Shown: piece after piece, positions 16,908-26,263 of the stretch | Layout: every line of letters starts with the position of its first letter | How positions within the stretch are numbered: the first letter of the stretch is position 1 | From: Candidatus Competibacteraceae bacterium | GTDB taxonomy: Bacteria; Bacteroidota; Bacteroidia; CAIKAF01 | Length of the DNA stretch: 64,000 bases | Reading direction: 5' to 3' | Assembly (NCBI GenBank): GCA_014879445.1 | Contig: JACSSC010000018.1 | Coordinates: 1-64,000, forward strand | Program-made: the position numbers and the translations under genes | The notes under the pieces: model-generated | Told to the model about the DNA's origin: nothing | Database searches by the model: none | The model's input: the letters and a program-made list of their open reading frames with translations, nothing else

Positions 16908-19093
16908 ATTTCTTTGAGTTGATATCGTTCAACATTCACATTTCCGATTTCTTTTTTAGGGTCTGATAGAATTAGTGTACTCGGACAATGGCTGAGCCAA
17001 GGCGTTTGATAATGAATCAATTTGTGCCAGTATTCAATATCAATAATAAGCAAATCGTAGCGATCAAGTAAAATTTTGTCAATTGGTCTTTTGTCAAGAA
17101 TTGTAGTTGACTTCAAATCTGGAATATCTGTGGATGCCAAATTGGAAAGGTTGAGAACTTCAACAAGAACGTCGGGATTGCTGCTAAGTTTTTGAGTAAT
17201 TGATACAAGTGAGAGTGCAGATGACGAAGAATAAAGTATTAGAATGCGACTCGGGAAATCCATTCCTTTATCAATAAAAATACCCAATCCGCTGGAGCAA
17301 TTTTGAACAATATTTCCGACTCGTCCACCTACAATATTTTCGGTAAACAATGAGCGTGCGCCACCAATAAGTAAAAGATTAACGGGATATTTTTTGCTTT
17401 TACGCAATATTTCAGCGTCAATTTGATCTGAGACCTTATAATAAGTTTGTAGCCGGAGACCGAAATTACTGGCAATACGCCTTGCAGGAGCAAAGCCCTC
17501 TTTTTCAAAAATAGTTGCTTCTTGAGGCGTAATTTCGAGATTGGGTGTCATATGAAGGGCCTTGATTAGGGATTGTTCTTTCTCGTTACCAATAATAGCA
17601 GCTGCAATTTTCATGAGTGCGGCACCCATTCGAGGCGGGCCAAAAGAGAGGAGAATTTTGTAAGAATAATTTTCGCCGGCTAACCCTTTTCGTGTGTTGC
17701 GTTTTTTATAAACCCATTCAATAAAATCTAAACTAGGGCCGGCTATAAAGGTTGTGATTAAGGCCATTAGCACTAAAATGGTGAAGATTTCAGAAGAAAA
17801 AAGGCCTAAATCATAACCAATATTCAAAACAATTAATTCAATTAATCCACGCGAATTGAGTAAAGCACCAACCATAAGGGACTCTTTCCATCCGTGTCCT
17901 GTCATTTTAGATCCGATAAGTCCACCAAAAAATTTACCCGCAATGGATATACCAATAATAGCAGCTGCGATGCCCCAAAGTGACGAATTGTTAAGTAGTC
18001 CAATTTCGGTTCGGAGCCCGGTAAAAACAAAAAAGAGTGGGAGCAATAAAACTAAGCTTAGGTCTTCAAATTTTTCGCTAAGCACTTTTTTGAATCGAAA
18101 ATTGGGGGGCATTATTACGCCGGCAACAAATGCACCAAAAAAGGCATGAATACCAATAATTTCGGTAATATATGAAGAAACTAACATGATGCCGAAAATC
18201 ATACCCACAATGGGGCGGCTGAGATTTTCACGCGAAACGTAAATGTTGCCGATTTTTTTAAGAAAGGGTTGAATAAGGCCAAACATGACAGCGATATAAC
18301 CCATTGATAATAAGATGGTAGGCAAAGCGCCTACAATGGTTCCGGCCTTTATGTAGGCAATCAATGTAGCCAACAAGCACCATGCAGTAATATCATCAAC
18401 GGCGGCGATACCAATCATCATTGTGCCGAATGATTTGCGAGTATAACCCTTTTCTTGCAGAATGCGAGCCATAACAGGAAATGCGGTTATACTCATAGAC
18501 ATACCCATAAAAAGAGCGAACTCGACAATACCGGTATCAGGTGGCGCAAAAAGATTATAAACCCATATTCCGGCAGCGATACCAGCCAAAAATGAAAGCA
18601 GAATGCCTGTATGGCTTATGATTACAGAATGTTGTAGCTTGCGCTTGAAGGTGGTAAGATCAAGCTCCATTCCAACGATGAACATAAAAAACAGCAAGCC
18701 GATTTGGCTTAGAAACAAAAGGGGATCTAAAGAACCTGGAGGAAAAATAAACTGACTTATATTGGGTAAAGCCCAACCCAACAACGAAGGGCCAAGTGCG
18801 ATTCCCGCAACAATTTCACCCATAACGGGCGGTTGTCCTAATAAAGAGAATCCATAAGCAAAGGTTCGGGAGATGGCTAAAATAATAATGATTTGAAGTA
18901 ATAATAGCGATAATGGGTGGTGTAGATTTTGAGAAATACCCGAGAAAACAAGATGTGTTGAAAAAGTATTAGATAATGTTTCAGGAGGCGCTGGCGACGG
19001 TTTTAAATATGGTTGAAGAAGCAAGAAGGCAGAAAATGAAAATACGATTAACAGTATTACATACAAACCGGCAAACTTTCCCTTTCTATACAT
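16904..19093 (-). CDS. CPA2-family cation:proton antiporter with C-terminal cytoplasmic domain
   Basis: 729 residues. A first hydrophobic segment near the N-terminus (residues 8-27) is followed by the usual 12-13 spans of a Na+(K+)/H+ exchanger starting at about 60 ('GQPPVMGEIVAGIALGPSLLG'). The ion-binding region is 'AAVDDITAWCLLA' with the paired Asp-Asp, as in KefB and plant CHX proteins. 'TEIIGIHAFFGAFVAGVIMP' and 'LLNSRGLIELIVLNIG' are further signatures. Residues from about 475 form a soluble tail of two similar alpha/beta halves resembling the UspA-like tail of CHX exchangers. The exchanged cation cannot be told from sequence. Confidence 0.88.
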   Translation of the reverse strand: MYRKGKFAGLYVILLIVFSFSAFLLLQPYLKPSPAPPETLSNTFSTHLVFSGISQNLHHPLSLLLLQIIIILAISRTFAYGFSLLGQPPVMGEIVAGIALGPSLLGWALPNISQFIFPPGSLDPLLFLSQIGLLFFMFIVGMELDLTTFKRKLQHSVIISHTGILLSFLAGIAAGIWVYNLFAPPDTGIVEFALFMGMSMSITAFPVMARILQEKGYTRKSFGTMMIGIAAVDDITAWCLLATLIAYIKAGTIVGALPTILLSMGYIAVMFGLIQPFLKKIGNIYVSRENLSRPIVGMIFGIMLVSSYITEIIGIHAFFGAFVAGVIMPPNFRFKKVLSEKFEDLSLVLLLPLFFVFTGLRTEIGLLNNSSLWGIAAAIIGISIAGKFFGGLIGSKMTGHGWKESLMVGALLNSRGLIELIVLNIGYDLGLFSSEIFTILVLMALITTFIAGPSLDFIEWVYKKRNTRKGLAGENYSYKILLSFGPPRMGAALMKIAAAIIGNEKEQSLIKALHMTPNLEITPQEATIFEKEGFAPARRIASNFGLRLQTYYKVSDQIDAEILRKSKKYPVNLLLIGGARSLFTENIVGGRVGNIVQNCSSGLGIFIDKGMDFPSRILILYSSSSALSLVSITQKLSSNPDVLVEVLNLSNLASTDIPDLKSTTILDKRPIDKILLDRYDLLIIDIEYWHKLIHYQTPWLSHCPSTLILSDPKKEIGNVNVERYQLKEI

Positions 19094-19125
19094 GGCATAG
19101 AATTATCAGCCATAAAGGTAAATTA

Positions 19126-19953
19126 TTATCTGAAAAACAAGAATAATAAAGGAGTCGTCAACAACCCATCAACCCAATACCGATAGAGATGATGAGAGGC
19201 GAATAGTTTTTGAAAAAAAAGAGGAAACAAGGTCAACCATGGTAAGATAGCCAAGACGGACATCCAGAAGACGGGTAAATTGCAAAAAGGAATCACCCCA
19301 GCAGAAAGAAAAGCCATCAAGAATCCAATAATGTAAATGGCGTATTCGCTAAAAAGGTGTATCAAGCTTTTTTCATTTTTAGCAGCATCCTCATCTTTTT
19401 CAAAAAATCCAATAACAATCACATTGATAAATGCTAATAAAAATAGGTACAAAAAAAATACAATCATAGGCACTGTCCAAGTTAGATTTTCAGACCACCA
19501 GGCCACCGTAATGCCCAAAGCAAACCCAAGCGCAATAAATGGCTCTTTCAAGACAAATATGCGGGTTTTTAAATAACAATAACGCTTAAAAAACAGATAG
19601 ATACAAATAAAAAGCACTAAGAATAAACCGCCCACGATCAATCCCTTGGGGCAATAAAAAATCAGCAGTCCGAAAGCCATTAAGCATATAGAGAAAATTG
19701 CAAACCAACCCCAGCGAATATTTCTTGCCCAAAACGCGTGACGCGCAGTAAGATTATGAGGTTGGGCTCTTACATCAATCAATCTATCTAAAGTGTAAAC
19801 ACACCATACAGCGGCGCCAAACAAAAGGTAATGATAATGAGGGATAGGAGAACAAGCAATTTGAGCGCCCAGCCAGGCAAAAATCAGACAGCCGCCAACG
19901 ACATCCAAATTTAGAAATGAAATGTATCGGTATGTGGCAAATATGCGCAACAA
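19126..19953 (-). CDS. Polytopic membrane protein, possibly UbiA-like prenyltransferase
   Basis: About 275 residues with eight or so hydrophobic segments. 'VYTLDRLIDVRAQ' resembles the first DxxxD motif of the UbiA superfamily, and 'GFFEKDEDAAKNEKSL' is a possible degenerate second acidic motif, so it may be a diverged UbiA-type intramembrane transferase. I place the start at the TTG at 19953, just after the stop of the upstream gene; an ATG at 20049 would overlap that gene by 77 bases and encode its shadow. It follows the PduO-type gene and probably shares its transcript. The family is uncertain. Confidence 0.55.
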   Translation of the reverse strand: MLRIFATYRYISFLNLDVVGGCLIFAWLGAQIACSPIPHYHYLLFGAAVWCVYTLDRLIDVRAQPHNLTARHAFWARNIRWGWFAIFSICLMAFGLLIFYCPKGLIVGGLFLVLFICIYLFFKRYCYLKTRIFVLKEPFIALGFALGITVAWWSENLTWTVPMIVFFLYLFLLAFINVIVIGFFEKDEDAAKNEKSLIHLFSEYAIYIIGFLMAFLSAGVIPFCNLPVFWMSVLAILPWLTLFPLFFQKLFASHHLYRYWVDGLLTTPLLFLFFR

Positions 19954-19972
19954 TAGGTTGGAAGGATTATAA

Positions 19973-20530
19973 TCAAATTTTTTGAGAGCGGGGTTTCCAT
20001 GGAATTTCGTCAGCGCCAAAATGAGCAGAGATAAAACGAGCCAAGACAAAAAGATAATCGCTCAGGCGATTTAGAAAAACTAAGATTTCGGAAGGCACCT
20101 GCTCGCTATCAGCAACCTGCACGACGAGGCGTTCTGCCCTGCGACAAACACAACGAGCGATGTGCGTATAACTAGAGGCAGGGTGCCCCCCGGGCAGTAT
20201 GAAATTTTGAAGAGGGGGAAGCGATTGCTCCATAAGGTCAATGCTGTTTTCAAGTTGGGAGATAGCATCTAATTTGATTTCCGGCACCCATATTTTAGTA
20301 TTACCCGGCTCGGCAGCCAACAATGATCCGGCTTCAAAAAGCCGGTATTGGATGATTAACAAATCTTGTTTGGATGATTCGGGTATGGGCTGGTCTTTAA
20401 TGAGACCAAGCCAGGAGTTTAATTCATCAATGGTTCCATAAGCTTCGATGCGGGGGTGATGTTTAGAAACCCTCACTCCCCCCATCAGAGCCGTAGTGCC
20501 TTTGTCGCCGGTTTTGGTATATATTTTCAT
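19973..20530 (-). CDS. Cob(I)alamin adenosyltransferase, PduO type
   Basis: Transfers the adenosyl group of ATP to cob(I)alamin to make coenzyme B12. The 185-residue protein starts [18 protein letters not shown], the ATP-binding N-terminal motif of PduO enzymes, and includes 'RIEAYGTIDELNSWLG', 'ILPGGHPASSYTHIARCVCRRAER' and 'LNRLSDYLFVLAR', all conserved. The start ATG overlaps the upstream ATPase stop as TGATG, so they are translationally coupled. Methylmalonyl-CoA epimerase elsewhere in the window (61.3 kb) fits an organism that uses adenosyl-B12 in methylmalonyl-CoA mutase. Confidence 0.93.
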   Translation of the reverse strand: MKIYTKTGDKGTTALMGGVRVSKHHPRIEAYGTIDELNSWLGLIKDQPIPESSKQDLLIIQYRLFEAGSLLAAEPGNTKIWVPEIKLDAISQLENSIDLMEQSLPPLQNFILPGGHPASSYTHIARCVCRRAERLVVQVADSEQVPSEILVFLNRLSDYLFVLARFISAHFGADEIPWKPRSQKI

Positions 20531-21270
20531 CACGAGGGAGAGTTAGCTGATATATTGGAAAGATAAGATTCAAAGCCCCTTTCGGGTTGATTGGCAACAC
20601 CTGTTTCTATCAGTCCATCACGAAGGCGAATGATGCGACTGGTATGACGAGCAATGTCTTCTTCATGGGTAACGACAATAATAGTATTTCCGTTTTTGTG
20701 CAAATCGTCAAAGAGTGACATGATTTCATAACTTGTTTTGGTATCCAAATTGCCGGTAGGTTCGTCGGCCAGCAGAATGGTGGGGTTGTTTACAAGCGCT
20801 CGGGCAACTGCAACTCGTTGACGTTGCCCACCCGATAGCTCGTTGGGCTTATGTTTGATTCGGTCGCCCAGACCAACTTGTTCGAGCACTTCTGTTGCTC
20901 TGCGAGTTCGGTCGCTTTTGTTCATTCCGGCATAAACCAAAGGAAGCGCCACATTTTCAAGGGCGGTATATCTAGGTAGTAAATTGAATGTTTGAAAAAT
21001 AAAACCAATTTCTTTGTTTCTAACAGCAGCCAATTCGTGGTCGTTCATTTTGCTCACATCTGTACCATTGAGAAAATATTGACCACTTGTTGGGGTGTCT
21101 AGACAGCCAACAATATTCATAAAAGTAGATTTTCCAGAGCCAGAAGGCCCCATGAAAGCCACGTATTCATTTTTTTGAACAGAAATAGAAATCCCTTTTA
21201 GAACATGAATTATCTCTTTTCCCAATACAAAATCACGAATAATATTTTGTGTACGGATAACCTCAACCAT
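20530..21270 (-). CDS. ABC transporter ATPase, LolD/MacB type
   Basis: 246 residues from the ATG at 21270 ([20 protein letters not shown]); 13 upstream residues are open but lack family similarity. Walker A '[19 protein letters not shown]', Q-loop '[19 protein letters not shown]', signature '[19 protein letters not shown]', Walker B '[12 protein letters not shown]' and '[11 protein letters not shown]' are all present. The '[18 protein letters not shown]' stretch is typical of MacB/LolD ATPases, which work with FtsX-like permeases in lipoprotein release or peptide export. No such permease is next to it, so its partner is elsewhere. Coupled to the PduO-type gene by a TGATG overlap. Confidence 0.9.
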   Translation of the reverse strand: MVEVIRTQNIIRDFVLGKEIIHVLKGISISVQKNEYVAFMGPSGSGKSTFMNIVGCLDTPTSGQYFLNGTDVSKMNDHELAAVRNKEIGFIFQTFNLLPRYTALENVALPLVYAGMNKSDRTRRATEVLEQVGLGDRIKHKPNELSGGQRQRVAVARALVNNPTILLADEPTGNLDTKTSYEIMSLFDDLHKNGNTIIVVTHEEDIARHTSRIIRLRDGLIETGVANQPERGFESYLSNISANSPS

Positions 21271-21461
21271 AGTTAGTAGATAACATGCAATGTTACATAT
21301 TCTAAACACAGAATAACATTCCGGCAGATTAAAGTTTGTTAATTTGAAGACAATGAGAACGATTATTTTACATTACAATTTCGCAATAGTTCCAACAATC
21401 ACATCTGCATATATTTCAATATTGGAGTAAAATGATAGCATATTTTTTGATAAAAAACATT

Positions 21462-21469
21462 TAGGTTTG
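21462..21469 (+). promoter_or_regulatory. Possible -7 element TAGGTTTG upstream of the oxoamine synthase gene
   Basis: TAGGTTTG is an exact TAnnTTTG match, but lies only 13 bases before the ATG at 21483 and has no TTG at the usual distance. If used, it would give a very short leader. Confidence 0.25.
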
Positions 21470-21482
21470 TAAAAAAAATGTC

Positions 21483-22862
21483 ATGAGTGAGGGAAAAAAC
21501 CTTAGTGTAGAAGAAAAAAAGGAGCTGCTAAAAAAACTGATGAAAGAAAAGGCATCAAAGCCAACAATCCATGCGAAACCGGCTATAGAAAACCAAGTAC
21601 AAGGAGATTTATCAGTATTTGCAAGGGTGGAGGAATTTCCGGAGGTGCAAACCTTGGCGGCACAATTTGATACCCTACAGATGTTGCAGGTAGAAAATCC
21701 ATATTTTCGAGTGAATGAGGGCATTGTAAATGACAAAACCCGTATAGATGGACGAGAGTTAATCAGTTTTTCGAGTTATAATTACATTGGGTTATCTGGC
21801 GATTCGAGGGTAAGTCAGGCAGCCAAAGATGCTATAGATAGGTATGGCACCTCGGTTTCGGCAAGTCGAATTGCAACCGGAGAGCGTCCGATTCACAGAG
21901 AACTGGAAAAAGAAATAGCAGAAATGCTTGGCGTGGAAGACGCTATTGTATTAGTGAGCGGGCACGCCACCAATGTAACGGTTATTGGGCATCTTATGCG
22001 ACCAGGCAAGGATTTAATTGTGTATGATTCTTTAAGTCATAATTCAATTATTGAGGGATGCGTGTTGTCTGGAGCTAGAAGAATTGCTTTTCCACACGAA
22101 AACTGGGAAGAGTTGGATAAGATATTAACCGAAGTTAGGGGAGATTATGAACGCGTACTAATTGCCATTGAGGGGGTGTATAGCATGGATGGAGACATTG
22201 CCAACTTGCCACGATTTATAGAAATTAAGAAAAAGCACCATGCATTATTGATGGTAGATGAGGCCCATTCGATGGGGGTAATTGGACCTAGAGGGTTGGG
22301 AATTCGGGATTATTTCGGAGCAGAGGGAACGGATGTAGATTTATGGATGGCAACATTCAGTAAGTCGTTTGCCAGTTGTGGGGGCTATATAGCAGGAAGC
22401 AGGAAGCTAATTGATTATTTGAAGTATAATACACCCGGGTTTGTATATAGTGTGGGAATAAGTCCGGCAAATGCCGGTGCTGCTTTGGCGGCAGCTCGAA
22501 TTATGAGGTCTGAGCCACAAAGGGCATTAAAAACACAATCAAACGCCCGATATTTTTTAGACAAGGCAAAAGAAAGAGGGTTAAACACCGGACCCAGCAA
22601 GGATTCTGCCGTTATTCCTGTCATAACAGGCAATTCTGCGCATGCCTTAATATTAGCAGACGCACTTTTTAAGGATGGCATAAATGTGCAGCCAATTTTA
22701 TACCCAGCCGTACCCGATAATGAGGCAAGATTGCGGTTTTTTATTACATCCGATCATACAGAGGCCGAGATAGACGAAACCGTTGAAAAATGTGCCAATC
22801 AATTAAGTAGGATACGGCGCGATATGGCCGATGTGGCGTTTCCCAAATCTATGCTAGGATAA
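21483..22862 (+). CDS. Alpha-oxoamine synthase (serine palmitoyltransferase/AONS-like), PKS-linked type
   Basis: PLP enzyme of 459 residues expected to join an acyl thioester to an amino acid with loss of CO2, giving an amino ketone. PLP contacts include Asp259 in 'LMVDEAHSMGV' and the Schiff-base Lys294 in 'ATFSKSFASCGGY'. The core ('FSSYNYIGLSGDSRVSQAAK', 'GTSVSASRIATGERPIHREL') resembles the domain fused to polyketide synthases more than free AONS or KBL. Residues 7-24 (LSVEEKKELLKKLMKEKA) look like the linker that follows carrier domains in PKS/NRPS proteins. The next gene is an extended SDR that could reduce the ketone, as in ceramide synthesis. Serine palmitoyl- and cysteate acyltransferase are the main candidates; the substrate is unproven. 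Confidence 0.8.
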   Translation: MSEGKNLSVEEKKELLKKLMKEKASKPTIHAKPAIENQVQGDLSVFARVEEFPEVQTLAAQFDTLQMLQVENPYFRVNEGIVNDKTRIDGRELISFSSYNYIGLSGDSRVSQAAKDAIDRYGTSVSASRIATGERPIHRELEKEIAEMLGVEDAIVLVSGHATNVTVIGHLMRPGKDLIVYDSLSHNSIIEGCVLSGARRIAFPHENWEELDKILTEVRGDYERVLIAIEGVYSMDGDIANLPRFIEIKKKHHALLMVDEAHSMGVIGPRGLGIRDYFGAEGTDVDLWMATFSKSFASCGGYIAGSRKLIDYLKYNTPGFVYSVGISPANAGAALAAARIMRSEPQRALKTQSNARYFLDKAKERGLNTGPSKDSAVIPVITGNSAHALILADALFKDGINVQPILYPAVPDNEARLRFFITSDHTEAEIDETVEKCANQLSRIRRDMADVAFPKSMLG

Positions 22863-22880
22863 ACATTCAATAATAGAATT

Positions 22881-23861
22881 ATGAAAGGAAAAATCTTTGT
22901 TACAGGAGGTGCCGGATTTATTGGTTCAAGAGTGGTTAGGGCATTATTAGCGCATGGATATGAGGTGCGTTGCTTGCTTAGAAGCACGACACAAACCCGT
23001 AGAATTGAAGGATTGACATATGAGCGTTTTGAAGGAGATATTACAAATCTTCAATCGCTTGAAGAGGGGATGAAAGGATGCGATGGAGTGTTTCATTTGG
23101 CTAGCTTGTCTAATTGGAAAGACATTAAGTCGTCTAAAATGCCACAGGTTGTGATAGAGGGATCAAAAAACATGATTGAAGCAGCCAAGAAAAACGGCAA
23201 CCTCAAAATGGTATATGTAAGTTCATCAACAGCAATTGACGGAACAGATGAGCTGATTGTTTTAAATGAAGATTCACCACTGACCTTGCCTTGTAATCAG
23301 CATTATGTGTATGCTCATGCCAAAAAAAAAGTAGAAGAGTACTGCAAGCAGGAGGCCCAACAGGGTTATCCGGTAGTGATTGTAAACCCAACAGAAGTGT
23401 ATGGCCCTTATGATTATGATAAAATCACATCGGGCAATCTTATTGATTTTGCTACGACAAAAACAGTTCAATTAGCACGCGGTGGAACGTCTATTGTGTA
23501 TGTAGATGATGTGGCAGAAGGGATTGTGGCGGCGTTTGAAAAAGGGCGTTCTGGTGAAAGATATATTTTAGGAGGCGACAATGTTGAGTTTAAGGATTTG
23601 GCTCAGATGACCTTAGATATATTAGGCATACAAAAGCCGGTTAAAAGCATTGGGCGAGGGATGTTGCTGATGCTTGCCTGGATATCCAAAACATTTGGCA
23701 TTAATATGGGTTTTGAACCTGCCGTGATTCCTTATGCGGTTAAGTACTGGTTTGTAGATAACAGCAAGGCACGCAATGAGTTGGGGATTAGTTTTCGTTC
23801 GGCAAAAGAAACATTGGAGCCCACCTTGAAGTGGATAAGAGAAGAAGGGCTGTTGCCCTGA
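22881..23861 (+). CDS. NAD(P)-dependent extended SDR (epimerase/dehydratase type; possible ketosphinganine-type reductase)
   Basis: 326 residues. The Rossmann start 'IFVTGGAGFIGSRVVRALL' and the catalytic Tyr144-x3-Lys148 ('YAHAK') with the preceding 'VYVSSST' serine place it in the extended SDR family. Members of this group include the CerR enzyme that reduces 3-ketosphinganine in bacterial ceramide synthesis, along with sugar epimerases and dihydroflavonol-reductase-like enzymes. Its position 18 bases behind the oxoamine synthase supports a role in reducing that enzyme's amino ketone. This is inference from neighbourhood; the sequence alone does not separate it from a sugar-nucleotide epimerase. 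Confidence 0.8.
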   Translation: MKGKIFVTGGAGFIGSRVVRALLAHGYEVRCLLRSTTQTRRIEGLTYERFEGDITNLQSLEEGMKGCDGVFHLASLSNWKDIKSSKMPQVVIEGSKNMIEAAKKNGNLKMVYVSSSTAIDGTDELIVLNEDSPLTLPCNQHYVYAHAKKKVEEYCKQEAQQGYPVVIVNPTEVYGPYDYDKITSGNLIDFATTKTVQLARGGTSIVYVDDVAEGIVAAFEKGRSGERYILGGDNVEFKDLAQMTLDILGIQKPVKSIGRGMLLMLAWISKTFGINMGFEPAVIPYAVKYWFVDNSKARNELGISFRSAKETLEPTLKWIREEGLLP

Positions 23862-23957
23862 TAGGGGCGTGATTGTTAATAATTAATTAAGCAAACCGGC
23901 CATTAACAAAATGCTGGTTGTTATTTTTACGCCCGCCAGCCCGTCAGACGTTTTATT

Positions 23958-24602
23958 ATGCTGATGGAAAAAACAAAAATAATGGAGACCTCAACAAGGT
24001 ATTCTCGAGAAAGCAGCACCCTTGCATTGTTTGACTTTGACGGTACAATTACCCATAAAGACACACTAATACATTTCATACGATTCACCAAAGGTAGATC
24101 TAGGTTGTTTTGGGGAATGCTTCGGATGCTCCCGGTATTGTTTTTAAACAGATTAGGTATTATATCAAATGCAAAGGCCAAAGAAAAATTGATGAGTCAT
24201 TTTTTTAGGAATATGAACTATGCCGAATTTAAGCGCTTTGGTGAACGATTTTGCAAAGAAAAATTGCCCAGTATTTTAAGACCTAGCGCCATTGAAAAGA
24301 TCAATTGGCATCAATCTAAGCTACACAGAGTTGTGTTGGTTTCTGCTTCCATACAGGAATGGATAAGCCCATGGGCAGAACAGTTTGGTATAGAGTGGAT
24401 TACAACAGAAATGGAGGTCAAGGATAACCGACTAACGGGCCGTTTTTCTACACCGAACTGTAATGGCCGCGAAAAAGTAAATCGTATTAAGCAATATTTA
24501 AACATTGATCAATATACCTTAATTTACGCATATGGCGATACCCGTGGTGATAAGGCCATGCTCGAAATTGCCAACAAGCCGCTGTTTCGTCATTTTGACT
24601 AA
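23958..24602 (+). CDS. HAD-IB family phosphatase
   Basis: 214 residues. Motif I is 'LFDFDGTITHKDT' with Asp26 and Asp28; 'VVLVSASIQEWI' is motif II; 'YAYGDTRGDKAML' carries the motif IV acids. The length and motif spacing match the SerB/PgpC-like HAD-IB group, several of which dephosphorylate lipid or small-molecule phosphates. The gene is 96 bases behind the SDR and 15 before the transporter. If it belongs with the two preceding genes it could act on a phosphorylated lipid intermediate, but that is speculation. An alternative start lies at the ATG at 23964. Confidence 0.8.
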   Translation: MLMEKTKIMETSTRYSRESSTLALFDFDGTITHKDTLIHFIRFTKGRSRLFWGMLRMLPVLFLNRLGIISNAKAKEKLMSHFFRNMNYAEFKRFGERFCKEKLPSILRPSAIEKINWHQSKLHRVVLVSASIQEWISPWAEQFGIEWITTEMEVKDNRLTGRFSTPNCNGREKVNRIKQYLNIDQYTLIYAYGDTRGDKAMLEIANKPLFRHFD

Positions 24603-24617
24603 CAAAACATACATACC

Positions 24618-26261
24618 ATGAACCCACCCACACCCCGTCATCACTTTCACTCTTCATTCACTACCCTGATTTCTGTTTTTTTCTTTTGGGGGTTTGTAGC
24701 TGCATCCAATGGTGTTTTTATCCCTTTTTGCAAGCAATATTTTCAACTTAATCAGCTCCAATCGCAGTTAATAGACACCTCGTTCTATGGCGCATATTTT
24801 TATGGCGCATTAGTACTATTTGTGATGTCGTATTTCTCACAGGTAGATATCCTAAATAAAATGGGATATAAGCGAGGAATTATTATCGGATTGTTTATTT
24901 CAATTGCCGGAGCTCTCGGGTTGGCATACACTAGCACGATAGAGCAGGCAACATTTGGCATGGTTTTGCTTTCTTTTTTTGTAATAGCGCTTGGATTTTC
25001 ACTACAACAAATAGCGGCACAATCATTTGCTGTAGCGTTAGGCAAACCTGAAACAGGGGCACATAGGTTAAATTTGGCTGGTGGTATTAATTCATTGGGA
25101 ACATTATTGGGGCCATTGGTTGTAAGTGTAATGCTGTTTGGCAATGTGCAGGGATCCGCGGATGCTGCTAGTATTTCAAGTATCAAGATTTTGTATTTAT
25201 TTTTAGCAGGACTGTTTACCGTTGTGGCCTTCGTATTTATTGTTTCTTCTATGCCTAAAGTTACAACCAACGAAACGATTGAACGCAGCCCTAAGGCACT
25301 GTTGGCGCTATTATTAATAGGATTAGCCTTCCCTGTTGCATTATTTGCCGATGCCATACAAGAGCATACGGGCATTGATAAATCTTATTTGGTTTTAGCA
25401 GTATTGTTATTCACTTTGGCAACATTATTTATCGCACTTCGCTTGTCGGCAAACAATCCTGTGGGGTGGGGCGCCATGCAATACCCGCAGCTTGTTTTGG
25501 GCATGATTGCGATTTTTATATACGTAGGCGTTGAAGTTACGGTGCAGAGCAATATGGGCGCATTACTGAAACAGCCACTATTTGGCGGTTATGACGAAAG
25601 CAACATTTCTCACTATATTTCGCTTTACTGGGGGAGTTTGATGATTGGGCGTTGGACAGGGGCATTGGCAGTTTTTTCATGGCCCAAAAGGGTAAAGCAA
25701 TTACTCTCTATTGTCGTTCCCTTTGTTGCTTTTGCTTTGATTTTGGGAGTAAATCTTCTTAAAGGCAACCCAATAGATGAGTTGGTTATGTATGCTTTGT
25801 GTATCATGGTACTAGTTGTAGCTCTGAGATTAAGCAATGAAAAGCCGGCAAGGATGTTAATGGTGGTTTCGCTTTTGGCAACGCTGGCTATGGGGGTGGG
25901 CTTAATGACGCATGGGCAGGTTGCTATATATGCTTTTTTAAGCGGAGGTCTTTTTTGTAGCGTTATGTGGCCATGTATATTTGCCATGGCCATTACCGGT
26001 CTTGGCAAATATACGTCTCAAGGGTCGGCCTTTTTAATCATGATGATTTTGGGAGGAGCATTGATTCCGCCTGTTCAGGGAGCAATTTGCGATTTAGACC
26101 TTTCATACCCCAACGGTTTAGGCGGGTTTAGCTTTACTCACATGTCCTATGGTATTGCCTTTTTTTGCTTTGCTTATTTGGCCTGGCACGCATTGCAAAC
26201 AACCAAAGTATTAAAAAAACAGGGCTTTGATTTTAGCCATGCCCAATCAACAACCCATTAA
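24618..26261 (+). CDS. MFS sugar transporter, FucP/glucose-galactose type
   Basis: 547 residues with at least 12 transmembrane helices. The N-terminus 'FFFWGFVAASNGVFIPFCKQYFQL' is the FucP-family signature, and 'GFSLQQIAAQSFAVALGKPETGAHRLNLAGGINSLGTLLGP' covers the conserved second-third helix region including the N..GTLLGP motif. It is longer than E. coli FucP (438), mainly through extra helices in the middle. The ROK sugar kinase gene starts 2 bases after its stop, so uptake of a hexose and its phosphorylation are probably coupled. Which sugar is carried (glucose, galactose, N-acetylglucosamine) cannot be determined. Confidence 0.88.
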   Translation: MNPPTPRHHFHSSFTTLISVFFFWGFVAASNGVFIPFCKQYFQLNQLQSQLIDTSFYGAYFYGALVLFVMSYFSQVDILNKMGYKRGIIIGLFISIAGALGLAYTSTIEQATFGMVLLSFFVIALGFSLQQIAAQSFAVALGKPETGAHRLNLAGGINSLGTLLGPLVVSVMLFGNVQGSADAASISSIKILYLFLAGLFTVVAFVFIVSSMPKVTTNETIERSPKALLALLLIGLAFPVALFADAIQEHTGIDKSYLVLAVLLFTLATLFIALRLSANNPVGWGAMQYPQLVLGMIAIFIYVGVEVTVQSNMGALLKQPLFGGYDESNISHYISLYWGSLMIGRWTGALAVFSWPKRVKQLLSIVVPFVAFALILGVNLLKGNPIDELVMYALCIMVLVVALRLSNEKPARMLMVVSLLATLAMGVGLMTHGQVAIYAFLSGGLFCSVMWPCIFAMAITGLGKYTSQGSAFLIMMILGGALIPPVQGAICDLDLSYPNGLGGFSFTHMSYGIAFFCFAYLAWHALQTTKVLKKQGFDFSHAQSTTH

Positions 26262-26263
26262 AC

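Noticed and set aside
21353-21430. 25-codon frame ([10 protein letters not shown]...) before the oxoamine synthase gene
   Set aside because: AT-rich, no membrane or signal pattern, no tight spacing to a neighbour; likely chance.
24800-25375. 191-residue open frame on the minus strand inside the sugar transporter gene
   Set aside because: It lies wholly inside a convincing MFS gene in the antisense direction and has the composition of a reverse-complement shadow, with no recognisable domain.
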